Source: Janibacter limosus NBRC 16128 (GTDB lineage: Bacteria > Actinomycetota > Actinomycetes > Actinomycetales > Dermatophilaceae). From it: a DNA stretch of 64,000 nt. Numbering within the stretch: the stretch's first letter is position 1; the number at the start of each line of letters is the position of its first letter. The translations under genes were made by a program, and so were the position numbers. The notes under the pieces are model-generated. The model was not told where the DNA came from, ran no database searches, and saw nothing but the letters and a program-made list of their open reading frames with translations. This document shows, piece by piece, positions 14,880 to 21,773 of the stretch. The stretch is from contig NZ_BCSS01000009.1 of NCBI RefSeq assembly GCF_001570985.1, positions 1 to 64,000 on the forward strand, read 5' to 3'.

Positions 14880-15835
14880 GCGTGCCTCGCCCCGCGCCCG
14901 AGGGCCTGCGTGGCCGGGTCCCGTTGCTCGCCGCGTCCTATGCCGTGATGACCCGTGAGGGCGTCGACGGCCGTGAGGTCCTGCTCCAGCTGCGCCAGGG
15001 CACCGGATTCATGGACGGCTGGTGGGCCTGCGGGGCCGCCGGTCACGTCGAGGACGCCGGTTCGCCCACCGAGGCCCTGCACCGCGAGGTCGAGGAGGAG
15101 CTCGGGGTGCGCGTCGAGGTGTGCGCCCCGCTGACGACGGTCCAGCGCTCCACCCTGGCCGGCCCGCGGGAGCAACGCGCCGACTTCTTCTTCCACGTCA
15201 CGCAGTGGTCCGGGGAGCCCACGCTGCTCGAGCCGGACAAGGCGGCGGAGCTGCGCTGGTGGCCGCTGGCCGAGCTGCCCGAGCGGGTCGTGCCGCACGA
15301 GCGCCTCGTCCTGGAGGGTCTGCACTCAGGGGACCTTCCCCCCTTCGTCGAGATGGGTCATGACCAGCGACTCGTGCTCGTCGCCGCGCTCGGGGCCAAC
15401 CGGGCCATCGGGGTGGACGGTGGCATGCCGTGGCACCTGCCCGAGGACCTCAAGCACTTCAAGGCGCTGACGATGGGCGGGGTGATGATCATGGGGCGGC
15501 GCACCTGGGACTCGATCGGCCGGGCCCTGCCCGGTCGGACGACGGTCGTCATCACCTCCGACCACGACTGGAGCGCTCCGGGGGCGATCGCCGTGCACTC
15601 CCTGGCGGAGGCCCTCGTCGTCGGCGGACCCGGTGAGGTCTTCATCGTCGGCGGCGGGGAGATCTACCGCCAGACCATCGAGCTGGCCTCGCGACTGGAG
15701 CTGACCGAGATCGACGCCTCGCCCGAGGCCGAGGTCTTCTTCCCCGAGGTGGACGCGCAGCACTGGCACGAGACCCGACGCGACCCGCGTGAGGGGTTCG
15801 ACTTCGTCACCTATGAACGCAACCTCACAGGTTGA
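14876..15835 (+). CDS. folA: Nudix hydrolase-dihydrofolate reductase fusion
   Basis: One uninterrupted 319-residue frame contains two enzymes. Residues ~15-155 form a Nudix domain whose box spans residues 56-78, from GHVEDAG to [10 protein letters not shown]. The REVEEELG core is intact, but the first conserved Glu is replaced by Gly. Residues 160-319 are a complete DHFR, with [30 protein letters not shown] cut here as [20 protein letters not shown], then [10 protein letters not shown] and [11 protein letters not shown]. The stop of thyA overlaps its ATG (ATGA). DHFR regenerates tetrahydrofolate used by ThyA. A Nudix enzyme also acts in folate biosynthesis on dihydroneopterin triphosphate in some bacteria, so the Nudix half may serve the pathway or clean nucleotide pools. 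Met160 could allow internal initiation of free DHFR, but I see no good ribosome-binding site there. Confidence 0.9.
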   Translation: MSVPRPAPEGLRGRVPLLAASYAVMTREGVDGREVLLQLRQGTGFMDGWWACGAAGHVEDAGSPTEALHREVEEELGVRVEVCAPLTTVQRSTLAGPREQRADFFFHVTQWSGEPTLLEPDKAAELRWWPLAELPERVVPHERLVLEGLHSGDLPPFVEMGHDQRLVLVAALGANRAIGVDGGMPWHLPEDLKHFKALTMGGVMIMGRRTWDSIGRALPGRTTVVITSDHDWSAPGAIAVHSLAEALVVGGPGEVFIVGGGEIYRQTIELASRLELTEIDASPEAEVFFPEVDAQHWHETRRDPREGFDFVTYERNLTG

Positions 15836-15882
15836 TCCTTGCTCACATTGACCACATAGGTTTATTTCGCCCTCGATCAGGC

Positions 15883-15888
15883 TATGGT
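15883..15888 (+). promoter_or_regulatory. -10 element of leaderless satD promoter
   Basis: TATGGT lies 6 nt before the ATG at 15895, in an AT-richer stretch (15841-15894) than its surroundings. No ribosome-binding site is present. A TTGACC at 15848 is too far away (29 bp) to be its -35. Confidence 0.5.
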
Positions 15889-15894
15889 GTTCAG

Positions 15895-16524
15895 ATGACT
15901 CTGGTGGCCACCCTCATCGGCGACGTCGTCGGCTCACGCAGCGCGAGCGACCGGGCGCTGCTGCACGCCCGCCTCGAGGATGTCCTCGCCCACGTCAACA
16001 CGGCCACGGATCCCGTGCACCCGGTGCGGATCACGGTCGGCGACGAGTTCCAGGGCGCGTGGGAGCGACGGGGCCAGGCCACGCATGCCGCCCTGCTCCT
16101 GCGCACGGGCCTACTCCCCGAGGTCGAGACCCGCTACGGCCTCTCCTACGGCGAGGTCACCTCGCTCAGCGAGGACGGGAGCGTGCAGGACGGTCCCGGA
16201 TGGTGGCAGGCACGGGAGGCCATCACGCTGGCGAAGGGGGCCGAGGGCTCGACCCGCGCGGACGGTCGGGTCGTGCGCACCCGCTGGCACGAGGACTCCC
16301 CCACCGGTCTGGCGCTCGACGTCGCCCTGCAGCACCGTGACCTGCTCATCGACGACCTCGACGACCGGTCCCGACGCCTGCTGCGCGGTCTGATCGCCGG
16401 CGCCACCCAGAAGGACCTGGCCCAGACCGAGGACATCTCACCCACCGCGATCTCCCGACGCGTCCACCGCGACGCCCTCGACCACCTCGTCACTCTCGAC
16501 GCCCAGCTGGAGGCCCTGCCGTGA
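15895..16524 (+). CDS. SatD-family protein
   Basis: A 209-residue protein of the SatD family, named from a streptococcal stress locus and of unknown biochemical role. It opens with TLVATLIGDVVGSRSASDRALLHARLEDVL, the usual SatD N-terminus. RITVGDEFQGAW is the family's most conserved block. The C-terminal ~60 residues (LLRGLIAGATQKDLAQTEDISPTAISRRVHRDAL) look like a helix-turn-helix, so the protein may bind DNA. The ATG at 15895 was chosen because homology begins there and a TATGGT -10 lies 6 nt upstream. Its stop overlaps the start of the downstream membrane-protein gene by 4 bp (GTGA). The pair is a recurrent unit in many genomes; function is unknown. Confidence 0.85.
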   Translation: MTLVATLIGDVVGSRSASDRALLHARLEDVLAHVNTATDPVHPVRITVGDEFQGAWERRGQATHAALLLRTGLLPEVETRYGLSYGEVTSLSEDGSVQDGPGWWQAREAITLAKGAEGSTRADGRVVRTRWHEDSPTGLALDVALQHRDLLIDDLDDRSRRLLRGLIAGATQKDLAQTEDISPTAISRRVHRDALDHLVTLDAQLEALP

Positions 16525-17285
16525 CCGTCCTGTCAGCCCTCCTCATCGCCATCGGTCTCGCCGACCTGCTGCGCAGCCTGGCCCCGCAGCCCTCCGAGTC
16601 CCCGCGCGAGACCCGCGGCCTCCCGGCCATCGGCGTGCTCGTGCTCGTCGTCGTCGCGGCCAGCGCCGGACTGCTCGCCACCTGGGGTGGGGTGCTGCTC
16701 ACCGCCCTCGCGGTCATCGGGCTGGCAGCGTGGCTGGTCTGCGCCGAGCACGCCGACCGAGGCACCGGCCACGGGCGGGCACTGGCGGTCTTCGCCGGGG
16801 CGCTGCTCGTCCAGCTCCTCGGGTCGGGCTGGGCGCCGCCGGTCACCGGGTGGCTCGCGGACTGGCTCGCGTGGAGCCGCCTGCCCTGGCAGCCGGAGCC
16901 TGACCGCGCCCTGCTCCTGGTCGGACTGGTCCTCGTCCAGCTCGCGACAGGCAACCGGGTCGTGCGCCTCGTGCTCGTCACCACAGGCGCGCTCCCCGCG
17001 CAGCCCGTGGTCGGAGCAGTGGACGGCGAGCTGCGTGGTGGGCGCCTGCTGGGGCCGCTCGAGCGCCTCTTCATCCTCGGTCTCGGCCTGGCCGGCGAGC
17101 TCACCGCCGCCGGGCTGGTCATCGCGGCCAAGGGACTGATCCGCTGGCCCGAGCTGAAGTCCCACTCCCGGACCGACGAGACCGGTCGACGCCGCTCGGA
17201 CATCGACAAGGTGACCGAGTACTTCCTCGTCGGCAGCTTCGTCAGCTGGTTGGTCGCGATGACCGCCCTCGTGCTCGCCGCCTGA
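16521..17285 (+). CDS. Polytopic membrane protein, SatD partner (DUF3307-like C-terminus)
   Basis: A 254-residue membrane protein with about seven hydrophobic segments. The C-terminal block, LGPLERLFILGLGLAGEL followed by VIAAKGLIRWPELK and later KVTEYFLVGSFVSWLVAM, resembles the C-terminal half of the DUF3307-type proteins commonly encoded next to satD. The N-terminal half does not look like a canonical DUF3307 domain to me. A charged linker (residues ~210-235) separates the last two membrane segments. The GTG start overlaps the satD stop by 4 bp, so expression is coupled. The likely role is a membrane partner or effector of SatD; nothing in the sequence gives a substrate. It ends 6 bp before the convergent SMP-30-like gene. 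Confidence 0.65.
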   Translation: MTVLSALLIAIGLADLLRSLAPQPSESPRETRGLPAIGVLVLVVVAASAGLLATWGGVLLTALAVIGLAAWLVCAEHADRGTGHGRALAVFAGALLVQLLGSGWAPPVTGWLADWLAWSRLPWQPEPDRALLLVGLVLVQLATGNRVVRLVLVTTGALPAQPVVGAVDGELRGGRLLGPLERLFILGLGLAGELTAAGLVIAAKGLIRWPELKSHSRTDETGRRRSDIDKVTEYFLVGSFVSWLVAMTALVLAA

Positions 17286-17291
17286 CCGGCG

Positions 17292-18293
17292 TCATCCGGG
17301 CAGGTCGATGTGGGCGAGGGCTGGCTGGACCAGACTGCCCAGCCACACCCGCCCGTCCTGCTCGCGCACGCCCGTGACCATGTGCCAGCCACTCGCGTCC
17401 GCCGTCAGGTCGTGCACGAGGACGCCGCCGTCGTCGTGCGCGGTCACCCGCACCGTGTGCTTCGGCGCGGGCTTGAGCGCGTCCGGGAGCCGCAGCGCGA
17501 GGTCGCGCACCCGCTGCGGACTCCGCTGGAGCAGACCGAGCACCGGATCCGGGGGCGAGGCGATCGCCGACCAGATCAGCCCGTCGGAGCCGCGCGAGAT
17601 GTTGTCCGGGTAGCCTGGCAGAGCGGCGACGAAGAGTTGGTCCGCCGTCGGCTCGGCATCGGCCCCTGCCGTCCCCACGACGTGCCCGTCGAGGGGCCTG
17701 CCCCCGCTCAGTGCCACCCGGCGGATCCGACCGACCCCGCACTCGGCGACAAGCACGGCACTCTCGTCGGTGAGCAACGCCACCCCGTTGGCGAAGGCCA
17801 GCCCATCGAGGACCGTCGTCACGGACCCGTCCACGTCGCGTCGCAGGAGGCGCCCGCTGCGGGTGTGCTCGATGAGGTCGGACTTCCACACGTCGACGCC
17901 CCACCGCCGGGACGAGTCGCTGAACCAGATCGTCCCGTCCGCGGACACCGCGGCGTTGTTGGTGAAGACGAGCGGGACCCCGTCGACCTCGGTGACGAGC
18001 TCTTCCACCGTGCCGGATCCCTGCACGTCGACGGCCAGCAGCCCGCGGACGGCGTCGCACACGAGCAGCCGCCCGTCGGGCAACCACTCCAGTCCCAGTG
18101 GCCGTCCCCCGGTGTCGACGACGCGCTCGCTGTGGCGTCCGTCAGGCGTCATGGCGATGACTGCACCGTCCGAGGTGCCGGTCCACACTCTCCCGTCCGT
18201 CCCGACGAGGACGTCCTCGGCCCCCGGGCCCGGGACCGGGAGGACCCTGAGGAGCAAGGTCGTGGGGGCGGCGGCCGGCGCGTGGTCCGTCAT
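17292..18293 (-). CDS. SMP-30/strictosidine-synthase-like beta-propeller protein
   Basis: A 333-residue six-bladed propeller related to SMP-30/gluconolactonase and strictosidine-synthase-like hydrolases. Typical blocks are GAEDVLVGTDGRVWTGTSDG, GGRPLGLEWLPDGRLLVCD, FTNNAAVSADGTIWFSDSS, and FANGVALLTDESAVLVAECG. ALPGYPDNISRGSDGLIW follows; its PDNI motif is typical of strictosidine-synthase-like proteins. No signal peptide is evident. The ATG at 18293 was chosen over upstream GTGs at 18302 and 18311 because TACGGT (18301-18306 on the minus strand) lies exactly 7 nt before it, which would place those GTGs inside the promoter. The substrate, probably a lactone or ester, is unknown. It is divergent from the enoyl-CoA hydratase gene. 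Confidence 0.78.
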   Translation of the reverse strand: MTDHAPAAAPTTLLLRVLPVPGPGAEDVLVGTDGRVWTGTSDGAVIAMTPDGRHSERVVDTGGRPLGLEWLPDGRLLVCDAVRGLLAVDVQGSGTVEELVTEVDGVPLVFTNNAAVSADGTIWFSDSSRRWGVDVWKSDLIEHTRSGRLLRRDVDGSVTTVLDGLAFANGVALLTDESAVLVAECGVGRIRRVALSGGRPLDGHVVGTAGADAEPTADQLFVAALPGYPDNISRGSDGLIWSAIASPPDPVLGLLQRSPQRVRDLALRLPDALKPAPKHTVRVTAHDDGGVLVHDLTADASGWHMVTGVREQDGRVWLGSLVQPALAHIDLPG

Positions 18294-18300
18294 CTGGCTC

Positions 18301-18363
18301 ACCGTAGCCACCGGCGAGCGCGAAGGGAGCCCTGCGGCTGCTCCCTTCGCCCCTCCGTATGCT
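18301..18363. promoter_or_regulatory. Divergent promoter region with embedded hairpin
   Basis: TACGGT on the minus strand (18301-18306) is 7 nt before the SMP-30-like ATG. TATGCT on the plus strand (18358-18363) is 7 nt before the GTG at 18371. Between them lies an 11-bp perfect inverted repeat, 18320-18330 (GCGAAGGGAGC) with 18340-18350, that covers the expected -35 zones of both promoters. It could be an operator or a bidirectional hairpin. Its stem resembles the terminator at 11376-11412. Confidence 0.5.
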
Positions 18364-18370
18364 GGCGGGC

Positions 18371-19093
18371 GTGCCGATCCTCAGCGAGACCACCGATGGC
18401 GTCACGACCCTGACCATCGACCGCACCCACCGCCGCAATGCCCTCGACCTGACCTCGCTCGAGGAGCTCCACGCGGCCGTCGTCGCCGCCGTCGACGGCG
18501 GCTCCCGAGCCCTCGTGCTCACGGGGGCTGAGGGGCACTTCTGCGCCGGGGCGGACCTGACGGAGCTCGAGGACGTCTCCTTCACCGAGCGGCTCGCCGA
18601 GGTCCTGCAGCACCTCGCCGCGGTCCCGATCACGACGATCGCCGCGATCTCCGGGTCGTGCATGGGTCTGGGCATGCAGCTCGCTGTGGCCTGCGACCTG
18701 CGCGTCGTCGACGCGCCCGCCCGCTTCGCGGTCCCGGTGTCCAAGCTCGGACTCATGGTCGACAAGTGGACGCTCGACCGCGTCACCCGATTCTGGGGCG
18801 AGGGCGCCGCCCGCCACATGGTCCTGACAGCCGCCGTGCTCACCGACGACGATGCCTGGCGCCTGGGCTTCGCCCAGGAGCGCGGCGACCTCGACGCGGC
18901 TCTCGACCTGGCTCGACGGGCGGTGCCATTGGCCCCGCTGTCGCAGTCAGGATCGAAGCTCGGCATGGGAGCGGTCCCAGAGGCGGACGCCGCATACTCC
19001 GCCGCCTTCGCCCGCGCCTGGGCCAGCGAGGACCTCGTCGAGGGTCAACGCGCCTTCGGCGAGCGACGCACCCCCTCCTTCGCGGGGCGCTGA
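18371..19093 (+). CDS. Enoyl-CoA hydratase/isomerase family protein
   Basis: A 240-residue crotonase-fold protein. The oxyanion-hole segments are visible: HRRNALDL near the start, GAEGHFCAGADLTEL, and ISGSCMGLGMQLAVACDLRV. The Glu pair used by true hydratases is not clearly conserved in the second segment (residues after MGLGMQLAVACD), so the reaction could be isomerase, hydrolase or hydratase. The GTG at 18371 is favoured over the ATG at 18359 because that ATG lies inside the TATGCT -10. The next gene begins on the last base of its stop codon (TGATG), so it heads a four-gene run: hydratase, GNAT, AzlC, AzlD. The run mixes unrelated functions, and a shared pathway is not obvious. Confidence 0.78.
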   Translation: MPILSETTDGVTTLTIDRTHRRNALDLTSLEELHAAVVAAVDGGSRALVLTGAEGHFCAGADLTELEDVSFTERLAEVLQHLAAVPITTIAAISGSCMGLGMQLAVACDLRVVDAPARFAVPVSKLGLMVDKWTLDRVTRFWGEGAARHMVLTAAVLTDDDAWRLGFAQERGDLDAALDLARRAVPLAPLSQSGSKLGMGAVPEADAAYSAAFARAWASEDLVEGQRAFGERRTPSFAGR

Positions 19094-19647
19094 TGACCTC
19101 CGCCGACGCGAGCGTCCGCTCCGCCACCGTCAACGACGCGCCCGCCGTCGGTCAGACCCAGGCCCTGGTCTGGCAAGAGGCCTACGACGGCATCGTCTCC
19201 CCCCAGGTCCATGCGGCCTTCGACCCGCAGGCCTTCGCCGCGGGCTGGCGCGACTCCCTGCGCACCCCACCCGAGGGAGTCCACCGCCTCCTCGTCGCCT
19301 GCGCCGGGGATGCGGTCATCGGGTTCGTCGCCATCGGGCCCAGCCAGGACCCTGACGCCGGCCAGACGACCGGCGAGATCACCGCACTCGGTGTGCACCC
19401 GATGCACCGCCAGCAGGGCCACGGCTCACGCCTGGTCAACGCGGCCGTCGACATCCTGCGCGAGGCAGGAGCCGAGCACGTGTCGACCTGGTGCCTCGTC
19501 GAGCACGAGGGCCTGCGCGCCTTCCTCACCGGCTCCGGGCTCACCCCTGACGGTGCCTTCCGCGATCGCATCATCTCCCCCGACGACGACACCGCCCGCG
19601 AGGTGCGGCTCGTGGCCACCCTCGTGGAGGAGCCTGGTGACGGCTGA
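19093..19647 (+). CDS. GNAT-family N-acetyltransferase
   Basis: A 184-residue acetyltransferase. The N-terminus (VRSATVNDAPAVGQTQALVWQEAY) is typical of GNAT proteins. The acetyl-CoA-binding motif A is visible as ITALGVHPMHRQQGHGSRLVNAAVDIL, with the Q/R-x-x-G-x-G/S signature. Motif B follows (AEHVSTWCLVEHEGLRAFLTGSGL). The substrate is unknown. The ATG shares one base with the upstream stop (TGATG), and the 3' end overlaps the azlC start by 11 bp, so it lies in a tight translationally coupled operon. Confidence 0.82.
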   Translation: MTSADASVRSATVNDAPAVGQTQALVWQEAYDGIVSPQVHAAFDPQAFAAGWRDSLRTPPEGVHRLLVACAGDAVIGFVAIGPSQDPDAGQTTGEITALGVHPMHRQQGHGSRLVNAAVDILREAGAEHVSTWCLVEHEGLRAFLTGSGLTPDGAFRDRIISPDDDTAREVRLVATLVEEPGDG

Positions 19648-20359
19648 GCCGCTGGCAGCCGAGCACGCGGCAGCACGACGACAGGGGCTCTCCGTCGGCC
19701 TGGCGACCGGGGTCTACGGGGTCAGCTTCGGCGCCCTCGGCGTCGCGGCCGGACTCGACACCTGGCAGACGGTGGCCCTGTCCCTCCTGCTCTTCACCGG
19801 CGGCTCGCAATTCGCCTTCGTCGGGATCATGGCCTCGGGCGGCAACCCGATCACCGCCGTCGCCACGTCGACGCTCCTCGGGATCCGCAACGGTCTCTAC
19901 GGCCTCCAGCTCGCGCGCGTCCTGCGCCTGCGCGGCTGGCGCCGCGCCGCCGCCGCCCAGGTGACGATCGATGAGTCCACGGCCGTCGCGCTCGCCCAGG
20001 ACGAGCCCGAGGTCCAGGCCACCGGCTTCTGGGCAGCGGGCCTGGGCGTGTACGCCTTCTGGAACCTCTCGACACTCGTCGGGGCGATCGCGGGCAATGC
20101 CATGGGCGACCCGCGGGCGTGGGGTCTCGACGCCGCTGCGGCCGCTGCCTTCGTGGCACTCATCTGGCCCCGGCTGCGCGATCGCACCGGCCGCATCACC
20201 GCAGGACTGGCTGCGGCCATCGCGCTGATCAGCTTCGCCCCGATGCCGGCCGGGGTGCCGGTGCTGCTCGCCGCCATCGCGGCGGTCGTCGTCGGACTGG
20301 TCACGGCCGGCCCCAGCCGCGCCCGGGACATCGAGCAGCCGGAGGGTGATCTGCTGTGA
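19637..20359 (+). CDS. azlC: AzlC-family branched-chain amino acid exporter, large subunit
   Basis: A 240-residue inner-membrane protein that with AzlD exports branched-chain amino acids or analogues. GVSFGALGVAAGLDTWQTVALSLLLFTGGSQFAFVG is the family signature (cut here: FGALGVAAGL, then LLFTGGSQFAFVG). STLLGIRNGLYGLQLARVL and VTIDESTAVALAQ follow, and about seven membrane helices are visible. The GTG at 19637 overlaps the GNAT gene by 11 bp; an extended frame upstream is a shadow of that gene. The stop overlaps azlD by 4 bp. No Lrp-type azlB regulator is adjacent. Confidence 0.9.
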   Translation: MTAEPLAAEHAAARRQGLSVGLATGVYGVSFGALGVAAGLDTWQTVALSLLLFTGGSQFAFVGIMASGGNPITAVATSTLLGIRNGLYGLQLARVLRLRGWRRAAAAQVTIDESTAVALAQDEPEVQATGFWAAGLGVYAFWNLSTLVGAIAGNAMGDPRAWGLDAAAAAAFVALIWPRLRDRTGRITAGLAAAIALISFAPMPAGVPVLLAAIAAVVVGLVTAGPSRARDIEQPEGDLL

Positions 20360-20676
20360 GCACCACCACGCTGTGGATCGCCGTCCTCGCCGCGTGCGCC
20401 CTCGGGTTCGCCGCCAAGTACGCCGGTTATCTCGTACCCGAGTCCCTCGTCGACGGACGTCGCCGCTCACGGATCATCGGGCTGCTCCCGGTGGCGCTCC
20501 TCGCCGGGCTCCTCGTCACGCAGACGGTCGGCGGAGACCACGGCATCGTGCTCGACGCGCGACTGGCTGCCGTGGCCCTGGCCGTGGTCCTGCTGTGGCT
20601 CCGGGCCAACTTCGTCCTGGTGGTCTTCGCCGCGGCCGCCCTCGCGGCCGGCCTGCGAGCGCTCGGCTGGGGCTGA
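20356..20676 (+). CDS. azlD: AzlD-family branched-chain amino acid exporter, small subunit
   Basis: A 106-residue membrane protein with four hydrophobic segments and the AzlD pattern: an N-terminal helix, KYAGYLVPESLVDGRRRSRIIGLLPVALLAGLL (shown in part: YLVPESLVDG, then LLPVALLAGLL), and a closing VVLLWLRANFVLVVFAAA. It is the obligate partner of AzlC in valine/isoleucine export. The GTG start is inside the GTGA overlap with azlC. It is the last gene of its operon and ends 18 bp before the convergent dapB. Confidence 0.88.
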   Translation: MSTTTLWIAVLAACALGFAAKYAGYLVPESLVDGRRRSRIIGLLPVALLAGLLVTQTVGGDHGIVLDARLAAVALAVVLLWLRANFVLVVFAAAALAAGLRALGWG

Positions 20677-20694
20677 GCCGCGGCCGGCCGGGTC

Positions 20695-21447
<753 letters not shown>

Positions 21448-21482
21448 CGAAGGGGGCGGCCCGCCGACAGCACCGACGTGTC

Positions 21483-21536
21483 GTTCACCTTCTGTTCACC
21501 TTCGTGCTAATGTTGTAAGTGAACAGAACATGAACA
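21483..21536 (+). promoter_or_regulatory. GTTC/GAAC repeat array upstream of a small gene
   Basis: Two direct copies of GTTCACCTTC start at 21483 and 21494, 11 bp or one helical turn apart. They are followed by GAACA at 21521, 21526 and 21532. TGTTCAC (21493-21499) and GTGAACA (21519-21525) form an inverted repeat around an AT-rich centre that contains TAATGT and TAAGT-like -10 candidates. The array ends against the AGGAGG ribosome-binding site. It looks like a multi-site operator. The orientation (GTTC outside, GAAC inside) is opposite to an actinobacterial LexA box. Confidence 0.55.
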
Positions 21537-21549
21537 GGAGGTGTCCACA

Positions 21550-21702
21550 ATGACCGTGACGACACTGAAGACGGCCGAGACCACTCGCCCCGCTCCGAAG
21601 CTGACCTGCACCTGGGTCGCCGTGCGCGGCGACGACGGCCGGACCCGCATGGAGATGCGGTGGGTCGACCAGACCCAGCGCACCGCACGCCACGCGGCCT
21701 GA
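21550..21702 (+). CDS. Small conserved-looking protein, 50 residues
   Basis: ATG to TGA encodes 50 residues: MTVTTLKTAETTRPAPK, then LTCTWVAVRGDDGRTRMEMR, then WVDQTQRTARHAA. An AGGAGG ribosome-binding site (21536-21541) is 8 nt upstream, one of the strongest in the window. Codon third positions are overwhelmingly G/C, consistent with real coding. The middle (a Thr-Cys-Thr-Trp-Val strand, a GDDGR turn, then MEMRWV) suggests a short beta-hairpin. There is no signal peptide or membrane segment. The multi-repeat promoter ahead and a strong terminator behind show it is an independent transcription unit. I do not recognise an assigned function. Confidence 0.75.
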   Translation: MTVTTLKTAETTRPAPKLTCTWVAVRGDDGRTRMEMRWVDQTQRTARHAA

Positions 21703-21724
21703 CCACAGCACCGCCCTCCAGCCA

Positions 21725-21762
21725 GTGAGACCCCCGACACCGCATGGCGTCGGGGGTCTCAC
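21725..21762. terminator. Strong bidirectional terminator hairpin
   Basis: Arms GTGAGACCCCCGAC (21725-21738) and its exact complement GTCGGGGGTCTCAC (21749-21762) enclose a short inner stem and a GCAT loop. It lies between the small gene (plus) and the convergent AMP-binding gene (minus). Its core is nearly identical to the hairpin at 32739-32776. Confidence 0.85.
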
Positions 21763-21773
21763 TCATGCCGCGG

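Noticed and set aside
15848-15888. TTGACC/TATGGT as a classic -35/-10 pair for satD
   Set aside because: The spacer would be 29 bp, far outside the workable range; only the -10 is retained.
18359-18370. ATG 18359 as start of the enoyl-CoA hydratase
   Set aside because: The ATG is part of the TATGCT -10 hexamer, and GTG 18371 sits at the leaderless spacing seen for many neighbours.
21483-21536. LexA (SOS) box ahead of the 50-residue gene
   Set aside because: Actinobacterial SOS boxes read GAAC-N4-GTTC. Here GTTC repeats come first and GAAC repeats after, at longer spacing, so the polarity and geometry are wrong.
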